DNA of 64,000 bases, from NCBI RefSeq assembly GCF_910596095.1, contig NC_056539.1:20327001-20391000 (forward strand). Reading direction: 5' to 3'. Shown here one piece after another: positions 1 to 12,279 of this stretch (positions within the stretch are counted from its first letter, which is position 1; each line of letters starts with the position of its first letter). The notes under the pieces were generated by a model. It worked only from the letters and a program-made list of their open reading frames with translations, searched no databases and was not told where the DNA came from. The DNA comes from Thunnus maccoyii. Its lineage: Eukaryota > Chordata > Actinopteri > Scombriformes > Scombridae. The position numbers and the translations under genes are program-made.

Positions 1-1085
1 AATGTATTTATACATATGTGTTCCTGGTTACAGTTTAACATTATTATGATAACTTTTTACTACCATATCTCATTAAAAACACCAGACTTGTATTAGTTGA
101 TTTATAAGTTTGAAATAGTCAAAACATAAAGCAACAATGGCATTAATGTCATGTGTTGGTGTTGTTAGATGTTCATGTCTTTTTGTGCATGTGCGAATCT
201 ATATATGTTTCTGTGGTTTCCTGGTAAACCAGTGCAGTTGTGACAGATAGAAGGAATGAGTGAGAAAGAGACACACAGAGAAAGATGCACCACAGATGAA
301 TACCTCAGTAATAGTGAAGGGGTGGGTCAGTGGTTTAGTGTGTGTGTCCATTTTTCACATGCTTTGTTCTCTTAACATGTTGCATCTTGCCTCATCCCAT
401 CCCACAATGGCTTAAATCCTCAAATCTTGTGTGAAAAGAGTTTCAATGGATTAAGCTAAAATCAACACTTTAACGGAAAATTGCTGACATTGTGGTAGGA
501 GAAGTGAAAATAGACTTAAGATTAAATAAACAGGAAGGGATAAATGGGATTCAGCATCATGACCAAGCACAGTCCCTCGATGATTGTAACTTAAGCGAGA
601 GTCAATGTGAGTATTATTTTGCTGTTTCTGTGTTCTAACCTATACTCAAGAAAGATTTGATATGGTCCGGTAGGTCTAATAGGTCTTTCCTAGAAAGACC
701 TTTCCAACTGCTTTCTGTTCAGGAATCGATTGTTTTTACATTTATGAAAGTAGCAACAGTTGTTTGTTTGGAATAATATAGCAACTAGGTATGTTCATGG
801 CTGAAGATTGCCACATACAGAAACTGCCACCTTTCCCACTTTCCACTACTGTGTTTGAGTGAGAAATCATTTTGGCTCAGCAACAAGAAACAAACAAGAA
901 AACAACATTTTTTTAAAAGGGGATCTTGAGAATAATTACTTATATTACTAAATATCTGTTTCCATTGTCTTATTTCTCCATTTCTTTTTATACCATTTAC
1001 TGTCCATACAACTCATATTATTGTCAGGCTGTGGATGTTAATGTCTTGTCCCATCTTTAATAGTGTTTGTGTTTCTATTCCACAG

Positions 1086-4000
1086 ACCTACAGTGTGGAT
1101 AAGCAGGTAGCGGACAGTGCTAGCACAGCTACAGCCTACCATTGTGGGGTGAAAGCCAATGCTAAAACCGTTGGAGTCAGCGCTAATGCAGTGGCCTACG
1201 AGTGCAACACCACCTTTGGTAACGAGGTCTTCTCAGTACTACGACGTGCAAAAGCACAAGGTAAAGATAATAAATGGCTTAGCTAAATAGTGGATGTGTT
1301 GTGTGATATAAAGTTCAACTAGTTTTAATTATGTTCTTATCTCGAATTCGTATCTGCCATAAACTAAAATACAAAGAACAAGACAATCATCAGATAAGAA
1401 TGTTCTCTGCTTCTTGACTGAGAACAATTATAGTTCAATGTTCAGAATAAGTCTAATCATTTCATATTGACAGACTTAATTTTTGTGCTTGTGGTAACGT
1501 GGTTTTTGTGCTTGTGATAACACGCCATTTTCCAAGGACAATGTAATGTCAATTTCATGTGAATTGAACCAGTTAGATTGGCAATTATACAATGAGGATT
1601 TGTAAAAGTTAAAATAAAATATATGTATAAAGGGCATTTATTTACTTTTTTCACTCATGCGTTGCTGTGGCACCAAGCAAACTTACAAGCTTTCCCAGAG
1701 AGCAATAAGCTGTGTAGTTAACTGAAACCTCTCTCTACCACTTCCACTGGGTTTTATTACATAGCTTGAAAAGACTTTGGCACTGTGGCTACACCCATTG
1801 AGAACTGAGCCAGTGTCATTATTTCTTCATCCAGAGCAGTCTGTCTCCAAGAAATTTTTGAATAAGCACTGTAAACACCCAATCTGCATATTTAAGGTCC
1901 CGTTGTCATCTGTGGTTTGTCGCTTTGAATCAATGCCACCAAAAAGAAATTCCTCCTTGTGTGTACTTACTGTGTACTTAAAACTAAATGGTTTTATCCC
2001 CAATTTGGCTGTATCTCTATCTTGTCCAGGAAAATCAGTTGGTATCGTAACCACCACTCGTGTCCAGCATGCCTCACCAGCTGCTGCCTATGCCCACTCC
2101 GTCAGCCGGAGCTGGTACAGTGATGCCGACCTTCCTTATAGCGCCCGGCGTCAAGGCTGTGTTGACATCGCCACCCAACTGGTCACCAATGTTGACATTG
2201 ATGTATGTAAGAATATTTCTTCTTTTTTAGTCTTTATTATTATTTTACCACCAAATAAGATGTTTCATTTGATCAACTCAAATAAAAAATACTGCACTGT
2301 CACTGACTGTTTTAATTATATGACTGACAGCACAACTAAAACATAGTAGTATGGTCTTTGATGCTTGTTTTGTTTTAAGGATGGGTTGGGAACAATTTGG
2401 ATATAAATTCTTCATATAAAGTATATTGCTCAGCAGTAAATGTAATTAAGTAAATTTATTAGAATATGACGCATTTTACTTGCAAAGTGCACTGGGTCCA
2501 CATAGACTTTGATCTGGTTAAATTGTTTTAAGACATTACAAGGCAGCTGTAGAATACAAGACATACTAGGTGCAGGGAAGAAAAAAAAAACAAGACTAGG
2601 TCTAAACCTAGTATATGGCCGGACCATGTATGGTCAATGTGAATGTCAGTGTGTGAAATTGTGGTCAGTTTGTTACAGGGATAAACAGTGGTAGTGTCTA
2701 TAATGTGAATTCCTGGATATTAACCACTCACTGGCAATTTTGTGTAGTGGTCCCAGTGATATTTCTTGTTAAAGTGTACTGAAGTCACATATCACATGAC
2801 ATGGTTAAGCAACATTAGAGTAAAAGAAAAGGGTATAAATGCAGTTGAAAGAACAATACTTTCCACTCATATCTTGGGATATTTTATTTAGTAGTAGTAA
2901 GGGCGAGGACCCTATTGTTTTTCGTGTGTTTCTTTCTTTCTTTCTTTCTTTCTTTATTATTACGCCACTTAAACCCTTAATTTGACCCCCTAAACATGCT
3001 CAAAAACTCATCAAATTTGGCACGCACATCAGGTCTTGTGAAAAATTTGATAAAATGTAAAAATTAACCCCCAAAGTGCAAAAATGCACTCTCTAGTGCC
3101 ACCCATGCAACTAAAATGGCCACCACAGCCCGTAGGAATGTCGTAGAGAGATCAAACCAAAACTCAATTATTTGTCTCATCAAGACCTACAAATCATACA
3201 CTGACACCCCTGACCTAAATCCAACAGGAAGTCCACAATTAGCCTTTCAAAACAAGACTTTGCCCCAATTTTGGCCCCCGAACAAATGCTATCTCCTCCG
3301 AGGGCGTTAATGGTATCGGCTTCACACTTTGATATATGACTTATAACACTATGGTGAAAAAAAGTTGTTAAAAGCTTTGTAATAACTCGAACGGTTTGGA
3401 TTTAATAAGCCCTGAAAGTTGCAGTGCCATATCACCTTTACAATGTAAAACAATGGGGAGGTATGAACTTTGTGTCAAACAGAGGCTTCTGACATCTAAA
3501 CTATAAATCTGACCACTTTCAAACCTGTATTAATGGATTTGCCATGAAATTTCCTACTATAATATGATTTTTAATGTAAGATTTGGCCAAAGAAATGGGA
3601 TTTATGAGGATATTTCACAAAAAGTGTTTTCTAAAATCTTCCTCTCCAACTGCTCCTAGTGATGTCACTCCCTCAGTGCTGTGAAACATTCCGCAATACA
3701 CTCATTATAAAATCACAGGAGGAGCAAGAAAAGACTTTAAAAGTCAAACTCTAATATCTCAAAAACAGTAAAAGATAGAAAAAACATGTAAATTCAAGAT
3801 TTGTAGGTTAAAGTCTCATGACTCATTTAAAGTTCAAATGAAGTCTGTATCTAAAACTATGTGGAAGCAGTAAATGTTCAAAAAGGTGTGGGTTTGTTCA
3901 CACTCTCCATTCAAATATATGAGTATTTTCCTGTGTCCAGCTGCAGTTACTTATTGTCTCTACACACCTGACAGTACACATTTCAATCAAAATTTCAAAA

Positions 4001-7000
4001 TAAAAGCACACCACACTCGTAAGAAATATCTCTCATTTTTAAAAAGCAAAATGATCTGATCCCGATGGGCCAGAGTGCGAGGTCCCGACCAACGCTGCTT
4101 GCCGCTTTAATTTATATTTGTCCTTACTCTTGCTTTTTTTTAAAAATATATATTCCCCTTAGTTTGCATTGGCTCTCTCTAATTTTAAACAGCCTCTGGA
4201 TAGTTAGGAAGTAAATTATTTTGTGCTTTGTACATTATCTGTACAGTTTTAAGATCAACTAGATCACAAAATTTTAATGCATGTAAGTTAATGAATAGTG
4301 TGTTTGTTGGTTCATAATAATGATGGATTTACAATTCTTATAGCTCTCTTCTGTAGCATGAATTTGTGCTGGGTTTGCATGTATTTCCCCATACAATACA
4401 GTATATATAGTGAGTTCTGATTCAAGATATCTTTAGTTTATATAATACTACAATGGTTTTAGACATTTTTGTTTATTATCTATGTGTGATTTCTAACATA
4501 GTTTATGATAAATTATCATGCCCAGAAATTTATTTTCATACACTTTCTATTTCAACATCATTGATCATAATTTTTACTTGATAATTGATTTTCTGAATAC
4601 CACATATTATAAACTTTGTTTTACTTAAATTCAACGATAACTTGTTAATATCAAACCATTTCTTTAAGACTTTCAATTCCCTTTCCACTTTATTCAGAAG
4701 TTGTTCCAAACTTTTCCCAGAGCAATATAAATTAGTGTCATCAGCAAATAAAACTTTACAAATATCATATTATATACAGAATAAACAGTTTAGGGGCTAA
4801 CAAGCAAGTAACCTTCAACAAATCTAATTTGACATTATTTATTTTTACATATTGATATCTATCTATCAAATCAATATTAAAATCACTCCATACAGTTTGC
4901 ACCATTTTGTCATTCAATTTGTCAAACATATAAGCTAATTTATCGTTGAATGTATCAAGGCAGGCTACTGGTTACTTATATTTTTAGATTTTTCAACATC
5001 ATTTCTATAGTTAAACATTCCAGAATATTTTCTATAGTATTTGACATTTTACTATGCTGCATCTTAAAGCTGTATCACTATACAGATCAACTCCTCCTTT
5101 TTTATTGATCCTGTTAATCACAAACAACTCATATCCTCCCAGTTCCACATCATAAACTTTCTCATTATCAAGCCAAGTCTCAGATACAGCGATTACACTG
5201 GACTTACTGAAGTGACACATATAATCCTTGATTTATGAGTTTCTATAGAGGCTTCTACTGTTGACTTGTATTATTGATAGAGTACCTACCATTTTCACAT
5301 TACTGTGGAATTGTTCATCTGTGTAGTACTCACAATTGTTGTTGATGTTATTGTAGAAGTGGTTTTCCAGGTCAATATCATTTTCAATCTCATATAATTT
5401 GTGCTTTGTGTGGTCAAAGGTTTTAAGGTTCAAATTTTCATAGTTACTATATAATCTATGTAGATGATTACCAACACAATCTTTGCCAATGTCTTCAAAC
5501 TCCTCCCCATCCATGTCTCTGAATGGGAATCGTCCTCATCATGATCTGTCATTTATTTATTCAATATTCTGTGCAAATGCTCCCCCACACAATCCAAACC
5601 AATGACCATAAAATCCACAGTAACTAATATCTTCAAAGGAAATATTCCATGGTATCAGCAGAAACAGGCCTTAGTTTTTATAGTTCCTTATCTGTACTGA
5701 TAAGTCTTTTAATTCTCTTATCATAACTACTTTGGCTTCTTCGGGTGTTTCATTTTGCGATATAATCATCACTTCGCAGTTTCTTGTCCATGTTCCTCGT
5801 ATCTTGTTTTGTCTCCCTAAGATGCGTGCATGTCTGGCAATGTCTGCGTTCTTCATCATATCTTTATTTTCCAAAATCTTTATGACTTGCTGTTCCAGCG
5901 TTTGTAGTTCCTCTGTCAGGCACGTCCTCCGTGTCTTCACCTCTGGCCATGGTCCTGGCATAAGTTCAGTGTATTGTATCCAGCCCGTGCGCTTGAGATT
6001 AAATCCTCCATTCTTGTGTATTGTTCCAGGTCATAAATTGTTCGCTCAAGGTCATCAATTTTCTTATCCTTCTCTTTAACAAGGTTCTTCAGTTGTTTGA
6101 CTTCGTCCATCAGATCAAGTAAAATAGCTTGTTTAGCCACTTTGCTCAGCTCATCCAACATGAAGTTCAGAGATTCTGTGATTTCCTCCAATTCTTCCTC
6201 AACTGCATTATTGGCTTTCTTTGGTGGCATTTTGTCTCATTTTCATTTAGTTTATTTTCTTCTCACTTTGCTTCTGTTAAAGTAGCTGCACTCCACAGGG
6301 CGCCACCATCTTACTGTCCTATGCATAATTTGAAAGAGAACTTCTCTTAATTTGAATTATAACTGTTCTAATTATCTGTTAATTCCCCTGCACTTTCATC
6401 TGTTTCTATCTGGTCTCATCCATATGTTCATGTAGGATTAGCATGCTAGGCTAACAGTCTGTCAGCTGTGTGAGTTTATATCCACGCTGTGGCATGTTTC
6501 AGAGCACACAAACACCACAAACACACCCATCACGTGCCCAGCACCTACCCAACAGTGCTGTTAAACTGGAAACACCACAGCTACACCTTATTTTTATACA
6601 GTCTATGGGCTACACACAGCATGGCACGTCTATGCTAACGATTCCAGCCATGCTAACTAGATGGTAGCCACCATGCCGACTAGTAAAATGGATCTGTCAC
6701 GTCTCCTTGTATCCATGGGTTGGTGCTCCTGTCAGTTTGGAACCTCCATGCGAGACACCTCAGTCGATAAATGTGTGTTTTTAAAACTTAATTCGGAAAT
6801 GCGCTCACTCTCAGTCCCGCTGCACTCAGGGTTCCACTGTAAACACCCCCTGAGGACGTAATAGAAACTGTAACTTCACAGCACTCTGTGTTTGTTTTGG
6901 ATAGACAAAATCTCGAACCCTCCCAGTGATAAAATGATTTACACATGACATAAGGTGATGACACCTGGTAGATTAGAAAAGCAGCAGTACGGTGAAAGCT

Positions 7001-10000
7001 GCATTGCTAGTGCAGTACAGTCCCTTTATATAATGACTCTGTCTGACTTCTGTCTGGTGTCCCTTTAAGGTGATTCTGGGGGGAGGGAGGATGTACATGA
7101 CACCAAAAGGCACTCCAGACCCTGAGTACCCCACCTCCAACTCTCGCAAGGGGGAGCGCAAAGACAGGAGGAACCTCATTGACGTGTGGCTGAAGGCTAA
7201 ACCAGTAAGATTATTTAAGATTGCTGTCAGATTCAGTCAGTTTCCACATGTTTTTAAGATAAGTACAGAGAGTCATGTGTCCTCTGGTTTGTGTTTCAGA
7301 ACAAGAAGTCATACTATGTTTGGCACAGGAAGGAGTTTGATGAGATAAACGTTAAAACTACTGACCGGCTCATGGGTGGGTAACTTGCTGCAGCACACAC
7401 ACACCATACCCCATACAAATAAGACTAAAAGAACAAAAACATATACATAGCAATGCATGTGCAACACAGAGGGTACTGTACACACACATACGCACATTAT
7501 TTGGACCTCTGTGTCTATGTTACGCAGGTGTTGACAGATTAACTTCTTATCTAAGTTACAAAACCTTCTCAAGGACTTAGAAACAAAAGGATTCTGGTAA
7601 GGTCAGCTATCATCTTTACAGCCATGTGAGATAATCATGGTGGTGCGCTGTAAATTCCCAGTTACCTGAAGTTATCACTCCTTATTACAGTGATAAGAAC
7701 TAGGGGTGCTTTCTTTGCTGTGACAATGCAGACAAGAGTGCTGATGCAACTGCCTGTGTAGCAGTGGTATACTCTCTCTTGCGTTGTGTTAAGGATGACA
7801 CGCACACAGTCACTTCTCAGCTCTGACCCGGATTTATTCTGATAACAAACACAGTGGCATTAGCTCTCCACAGCCAACTCTCACAGTAGCAGTCGCAGAA
7901 AATATACACATGAGCACCGGGCACAGCAGACTGGTGACCAAACACCCACACACAGCAAAACAAAATGACAATGACAAAAAATATCAAGTGTACCTGGTAA
8001 CAAACACAGTGGCATTAGCTCTCCACAGCCAACTCTCACAGCAGCAGTCGCAGAAAATATACACTGAAACAAAATAAAATTAATTACTCGCTGCAGATAT
8101 CCAGGTGCATCACGAGCAGTAGCTACAAGCTAACATTGAGCTAGCAAGATCACTGATAACCGGCTCAATAAATTGCTACACATAGATTACACACACCCAC
8201 ATTGTTACCAAAACTTGTAGTTACTGAAAGCTTATCTCAACATATCATTCAAATAAAACACACTTTTACCCATAAAACAAAGTTATAAAATATATGAATG
8301 GAGCTTAGTACAAATGCGAATTCTGCAAGGGCCCGTTCAAGGGGCATTTAAGCATACACACAAAAATAAGACTGTAGTAGCTTACACATTGTAAGAGTAA
8401 CAAAGTAAATAACATAATATTAAAAGAGATAGGTGACTAATAATAAATTAGATTCAGTGCGTATTCAATAATAAAACATGGCAATATGGTTAGTTATGGC
8501 AAGTGGATTCATTAACTCTGTTACACCTGCAACACAGAATCTTTATTGTCTTGCACTGTCATATTGATATTATGTATACATTACAAATGGATGTGTACTG
8601 TTCAAAATCATTCATACATTTAAAAGTGTTCCTACATATAAAATATGAGGTCATAGGAGAACAGAACAAGCTTTCCCAAAAGGCAAGTCTATAAGTGCTC
8701 AATAATTTTCCCCTTGTCTTACCTCTTTCACTTGGCCTTCAGTCTTTCTCTCATTAATCTGCCCATTTACATTAAACAAAGCAATACTGTCTGCCACAGT
8801 GTCTTTTTAGAATCTACCGCCAGATGATGCCAGCATCCGATCCATTCAAATTCTGCAACAGCTTTAAAATTTTCCCTCCTTGTTTGGTTCTTTGTTTCCA
8901 GGTCTGTTTGAGCCAAAGGACATGAGATTTGAGGTTTACCGGAATGACACGCGTGATCCCTCCATTGTGGAGATGACAGAGAAGGCCATTCAAATCCTCA
9001 GCAAGAATCCGAAAGGATACTTCCTGTTTGTGGAAGATGAGTACCGACAGCAGCTTAGACCTATTTTTGAAGAATTATGGATTAAAACACATGAAGAATA
9101 ATCAAATATATCTCGACATTAAGCACCAAAGACTACAAAACTGACAGCTCAACAAATGAAAACCAAGATTAATATTGTATCTATTTGTTGTCTTTTATTA
9201 CGAGGGAGAATAGATCATGGCCACCATGATGGCATCGCCAAACTGGCACTGACAGAAGCTGTGATGTTCGACCAAGCAGTTCATCGTGCTGCACAGCTAA
9301 CCAGAGAATCCGATACACTGACTGTTGTCACTGCTGATCACTCTCACGTCTTCACCTTTGGTGGCAACACACCTCGAGGAAATCCAATCTTTGGTATGAT
9401 CCACAACACAAACCTTGACCGTTTGTCAGACTGAAATTAGCATCAAAATCATCCTTAGCAACATGAAATTTACAAATTACTGGGGTAAATCAAAGCCACT
9501 TTAACTTTAAGGAAATAATTAAGCTTGACAGTTGAAGTTTTTATTTTGTTTTGTTTCATAATTAACATGTGTTTGCCTCCATCAAAATATAGAAATATAT
9601 GATCCGTGCCGTGTATTATTATTACTCACCTTCACCACCATTTTTTTGTCATTCAGGTCTGGCACCAAAGAAAGCTGATGACAAAATGCCTTTCACCAGC
9701 ATCCTGTACGCCAATGGCCCCGGTTACGTCCATATAAATGGAACCAGAGGGAACATCACATTGGTGGATTACTGTGAGTACACACTAATGTCTTTCAGAT
9801 GCGGCATTCGTTTGTGCTGATGTGTAGACAGACAGCTTGAACTGATGTGGTTATGGCTGACTCATGCCTGTGTTTCTCCCTGGAAAACAAAGATGAAATA
9901 TGATGTTTATGGTGGTTCACTTTGCTGTGCTCTTCTTTGTTGTATGCAATGGTCTCATTGTGTACATGTAAGTTGACTTAAAAAGCTATTTGTGTTTCTT

Positions 10001-11240
10001 TGTGGAACACTGGACAAGCAATGATCCAGTTCCTCCCCCTCCTGTTCTGCACCATTTGTTGTAGTCATTGCATGAGTGTGTATACTTTAAGGTGGAAATA
10101 CTCTTTCCTGGAATGAATTACCTATTTAAACCCCCAATTTTGTCTGTTTAAACGGAGTGGCATTACTTTATGGTTTTGGAGCCAGTAGTTGGTTCTCGGA
10201 AAATGTAATTACAAGTAAGGCTTCATTTCTAAAACTTTATGTATCCATCTGTAAAAATATAAGGCACTGCAAAAGTCAGCCTCTATATTCTGATAAAGGC
10301 TATGAGTTCAAAACACAAGGTTGCATTTTTTAATGAATGGAGATGATTAGCTACAGGCAATAAAGGCCTTTCAACCCTTTTTTAATGATTTGTCCTCTAA
10401 ACTGCAACACCCAAGCCTATAGCCTTTTAACGTCATCGACAAACATCGACAACAAGGTCATATTTATGTTCCAGAACTATTCATTAGTTTCACGTGTAAA
10501 GGTTATTCATAATATTAGATATTCTCTTTAGATAATTTAAGCCGTAATGTTGTAATTACATTAAAAGGATTTAAATTACCTCCTTACAGATGATTTGCAG
10601 AACACTTTATGGACAAAACAGCCACATAAATTACTATAGGGTGAATGGCATCCCAAATATGTGAAGTGGTTGATATTTCCCTTAAAAACCAAATGGAATT
10701 CAATGCTCTGTTATTTCTGAGTGGCAAAGGCAGGATATTCCATGTTTGCTTTTTTTGTGTGGTCCAATGCTGTGAGTAATATTTATAATGTCTCAGTAAT
10801 TACTCTGCTGGGTTTCGGATGACACAGTTGGGTGAAGAATATAGTTCAACTGGATTGTAACACAGTCTATACAAACATCTGTTTTTTGTTAACAGTTGAT
10901 CATCCAAGTAGAGAGTTGCCTGAAACTGTTTTGGTTACATACTCCACTCTACTCATTCTTTCTAGATGATGAGGAGTACATGCAGCAGGCTGCCGTCCCA
11001 CTCGATGCTGAGACGCACGGCGGGGAGGATGTGGCCATCTACGCCAAAGGCCCGATGGCTCACCTGTTCCACGGAGTGAAAGAGCAGAACTACGTGGCAC
11101 ATGTCATGGCCTATGCTGCCTGTCTGGAGCCCTACACGAACTGCCCTCCTCACCCCCACACCCACACTTCCACCAGCTGTATGAATACACCCTCAAGCCT
11201 CCTGTTTGGCATAATTGGCCTTCTCTGGCTGTTTAGATGA
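1086..11240 (+). CDS. alpi: Intestinal-type alkaline phosphatase, copy A (5'-partial, 8 exons visible)
   Basis: Exons read as 1086-1260, 2030-2202, 7070-7204, 7300-7375, 8902-9036, 9202-9393, 9657-9773 and 10966-11240 (TGA). They encode the last 425 residues of a GPI-anchored, zinc/magnesium phosphomonoesterase of the apical cell surface. Exon 1 holds the catalytic motif VADSASTAT (Ser codon 1116-1118). Later come VQHASP (Mg-site His), [12 protein letters not shown] (Mg Glu, Zn Asp and His), TADHSHVF (Zn Asp/His pair) and ETHGGED (last Zn His), all in family order. The ending [11 protein letters not shown] matches the intestinal/placental branch rather than tissue-nonspecific ALP. The tail ends in a hydrophobic GPI signal. 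Signal peptide and first three exons lie left of the window. All junctions are GT-AG except intron 9037-9201, which is AT-AC. No stop or frameshift is seen, so I take it as functional. Family assignment is certain; the exact paralogue name is not. Confidence 0.93.
1261..2029 (+). other. Intron of copy A between the active-site and HASP exons
   Basis: This 769-bp GT-AG intron contains no coding signal that I can support. Open frames crossing it are continuations of the flanking exons. Confidence 0.7.
2890..4115. repeat. Interspersed repeat block, likely non-autonomous element
   Basis: The block starts near AAGGGCGAGGACCC, followed by a TTTC run, and ends near AGTGCGAGGTCCCGACC. Its body has no intact ORF and holds long AT-rich text. 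The two ends share a near-identical GCGAGG(A/T)CCC core in direct orientation. I recognise its general style from repetitive fish intron sequence but cannot assign a family without a repeat library. The boundaries are approximate and it abuts the LINE relic. Confidence 0.5.
2929..2956 (+). repeat. (TTTC)n microsatellite
   Basis: About seven tandem TTTC units lie near the left end of the intronic repeat block. The tract may be part of that element rather than of the host intron. Confidence 0.85.
4130..6315 (-). mobile_element. Decayed non-LTR retrotransposon (LINE), 5' end right, 3' end left
   Basis: Reading leftward on the minus strand, a GC-rich leader near 6315 precedes ORF1 from 6230 ([20 protein letters not shown]...), a predicted coiled coil. 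A frame change leads into 5961-5671, with more ORF1 text ([21 protein letters not shown]). An endonuclease fragment follows at 5514-5032 ([23 protein letters not shown]), then a DFNIDL motif near 4880. Reverse transcriptase pieces with the FADDTNLY catalytic box lie near 4750, followed by NLSKTKFII. The central endonuclease-to-RT part and the GVPQG motif of RT are missing. Stops and frame changes are many, so it is dead. The order ORF1-EN-RT is typical of L2/CR1/Jockey-like LINEs; the exact clade is not determined. Confidence 0.85.
7376..8901 (+). other. Intron of copy A (1.5 kb) with a direct repeat
   Basis: This GT-AG intron lies before the GLFEPKDM exon. Copy B has 487 bp at this place. 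The extra length includes the 155-bp-period duplication listed separately and AT-rich sequence from 8080 to 8880 with no feature that I can name. Confidence 0.7.
7843..8064. repeat. Direct duplication of a 67-bp unit, 155-bp period
   Basis: The unit TAACAAACACAGTGGCATTA...GTCGCAGAAAATATACAC occurs at 7843-7909 and again at 7998-8064 with one visible mismatch (GTAGCAG versus GCAGCAG). The 88 bp between the copies is unique in this window. The near identity indicates a recent tandem duplication or a repeat family with internal repeats. Confidence 0.9.
9037..9201 (+). other. alpi: AT-AC intron in alkaline phosphatase copy A
   Basis: The exon ends TTTGTGGAAG and the intron starts ATGAGT. It ends in a pyrimidine-rich run and ATTAC, followed by exon GAGGGAGAATAGATCATGG. 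Joining at AT/AC restores [11 protein letters not shown], with flanking exons of 135 and 192 bp that match copy B. No GT-AG pair nearby keeps the frame. The donor resembles a U2-type site with A in place of G at +1. It lacks the ATATCC donor and TCCTTAAC-like branch point of U12-type introns. Removal by the major spliceosome, as in known U2-dependent AT-AC introns, is inferred. Confidence 0.75.
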
Positions 11241-12256
11241 CCCCCCCATACACACACATTAACACACACACACTCACGGTTGAACAAATACATTGTATGC
11301 ATGCAGCAGAACATTTGTACAGTACATGCACACCTTCACTGTATGCACACAGGCTGGTAAGTCAGATTGCAGGGATAAACATACATGTGTAATATCTCAT
11401 TTTCAAATGCAAACTACCATTCAGGCATTGCAAGGTAGTTAACATGCAAGTATGAACATTAATTCACACACAAGCAGTGCTTTAAAAGCATTTCATGCAA
11501 CTGTTGCTTATTTTATAAAACACTCTTTTCAACCTGTAATGGCAACATGACTACTATCTTGCACAAAGTAGTTCTTTCATTGGCTAGTTAGATTCTTGCC
11601 CTTGTCTCAAGTTACCTACAATCTATGCTAGCACTCATCACTCAGACCTATCAAACATTTGCAAGGAGCTGCAATTTCCTATGTACACATCAATCTGAGG
11701 CTTTACCTAGAATAACTTGAAATAGGCAATCGAGTTTAGGGCTTACTGTTTAGCTTGTGGACACACAGCTGTTGATCTACATGTTGTTCATTGTGTGGAT
11801 TTAATATATGACTGGACGGTTGCAGAAATCTGTACCAGGAGCCATCATGCCATGCCAAGCTGCGACACCAACAGATGTTACAAGAACTCATAAAGATGCT
11901 GTACCTCTTTCTGAGTCTTTCAGGAGCATATGTAGCTTTTAAGTTTTATGAAATTTCTATCTTGACCTCATTGGTTCCAAATAGTTAATCTGTTTGTCTG
12001 TCAAATTGTCTGTCACTTGATATGTAATCTATTTGGATTGTCCTACATGAATGTATTTTATAAGCAAATATTGTCAATGTATTTTTTATACTGTGTATTT
12101 GCAAATGTTACTAATATAAAGATCAAACAATATTTCGTTTGATATCAGTTGTTTTAGCTAGCACCTTATTTATGGATTAACACATCTTATATTTAACTTA
12201 TTTCTTGTGAGGCTTCCTACAAAGGACGTTGATTACTAAAGAAAGAAATGATGAGA

Positions 12257-12279
12257 TTAGGGTTAGGGTTAGGGTTAGG
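12257..12279 (+). repeat. Short interstitial telomere-like repeat (TTAGGG, 3.8 units)
   Basis: Three perfect TTAGGG units plus TTAGG occur in register. This is the vertebrate telomere sequence, but it is far too short to be a telomere and the sequence continues normally on both sides. It is an interstitial telomeric sequence. Confidence 0.85.

Larger units (their letters stand above)
2203..7069 (+). other. Expanded 4.9-kb intron of copy A, mostly repeats
   Basis: This GT-AG intron (GTATGT...TTTAAG) sits where copy B has only 221 bp. It contains a TTTC microsatellite, an interspersed repeat block (about 2890-4115) and a minus-strand non-LTR retrotransposon relic (about 4130-6315). The last 700 bp, 6320-7069, is anonymous. 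The size difference is explained by insertions after the two genes separated. Confidence 0.75.

Noticed and set aside
1..1085. Missing first exons of alkaline phosphatase copy A
   Set aside because: No LGDG or [12 protein letters not shown] coding text is found here. These exons must lie left of the window.
6129..6350. Plus-strand ORFs near 5732-6350
   Set aside because: They are antisense shadows of the LINE ORF1 on the minus strand.
8880..9101. Copy A as a pseudogene, because the frame runs into a stop after FVEDEY
   Set aside because: The AT-AC splice restores the full conserved protein and the rest of the gene is intact.
9037..9201. U12-type (minor) intron
   Set aside because: The donor is ATGAGT, not ATATCC, and no TCCTTAAC-like branch site lies near the acceptor.
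12257..12279. Chromosome end or telomere
   Set aside because: Fewer than four units, with genes continuing on both sides.
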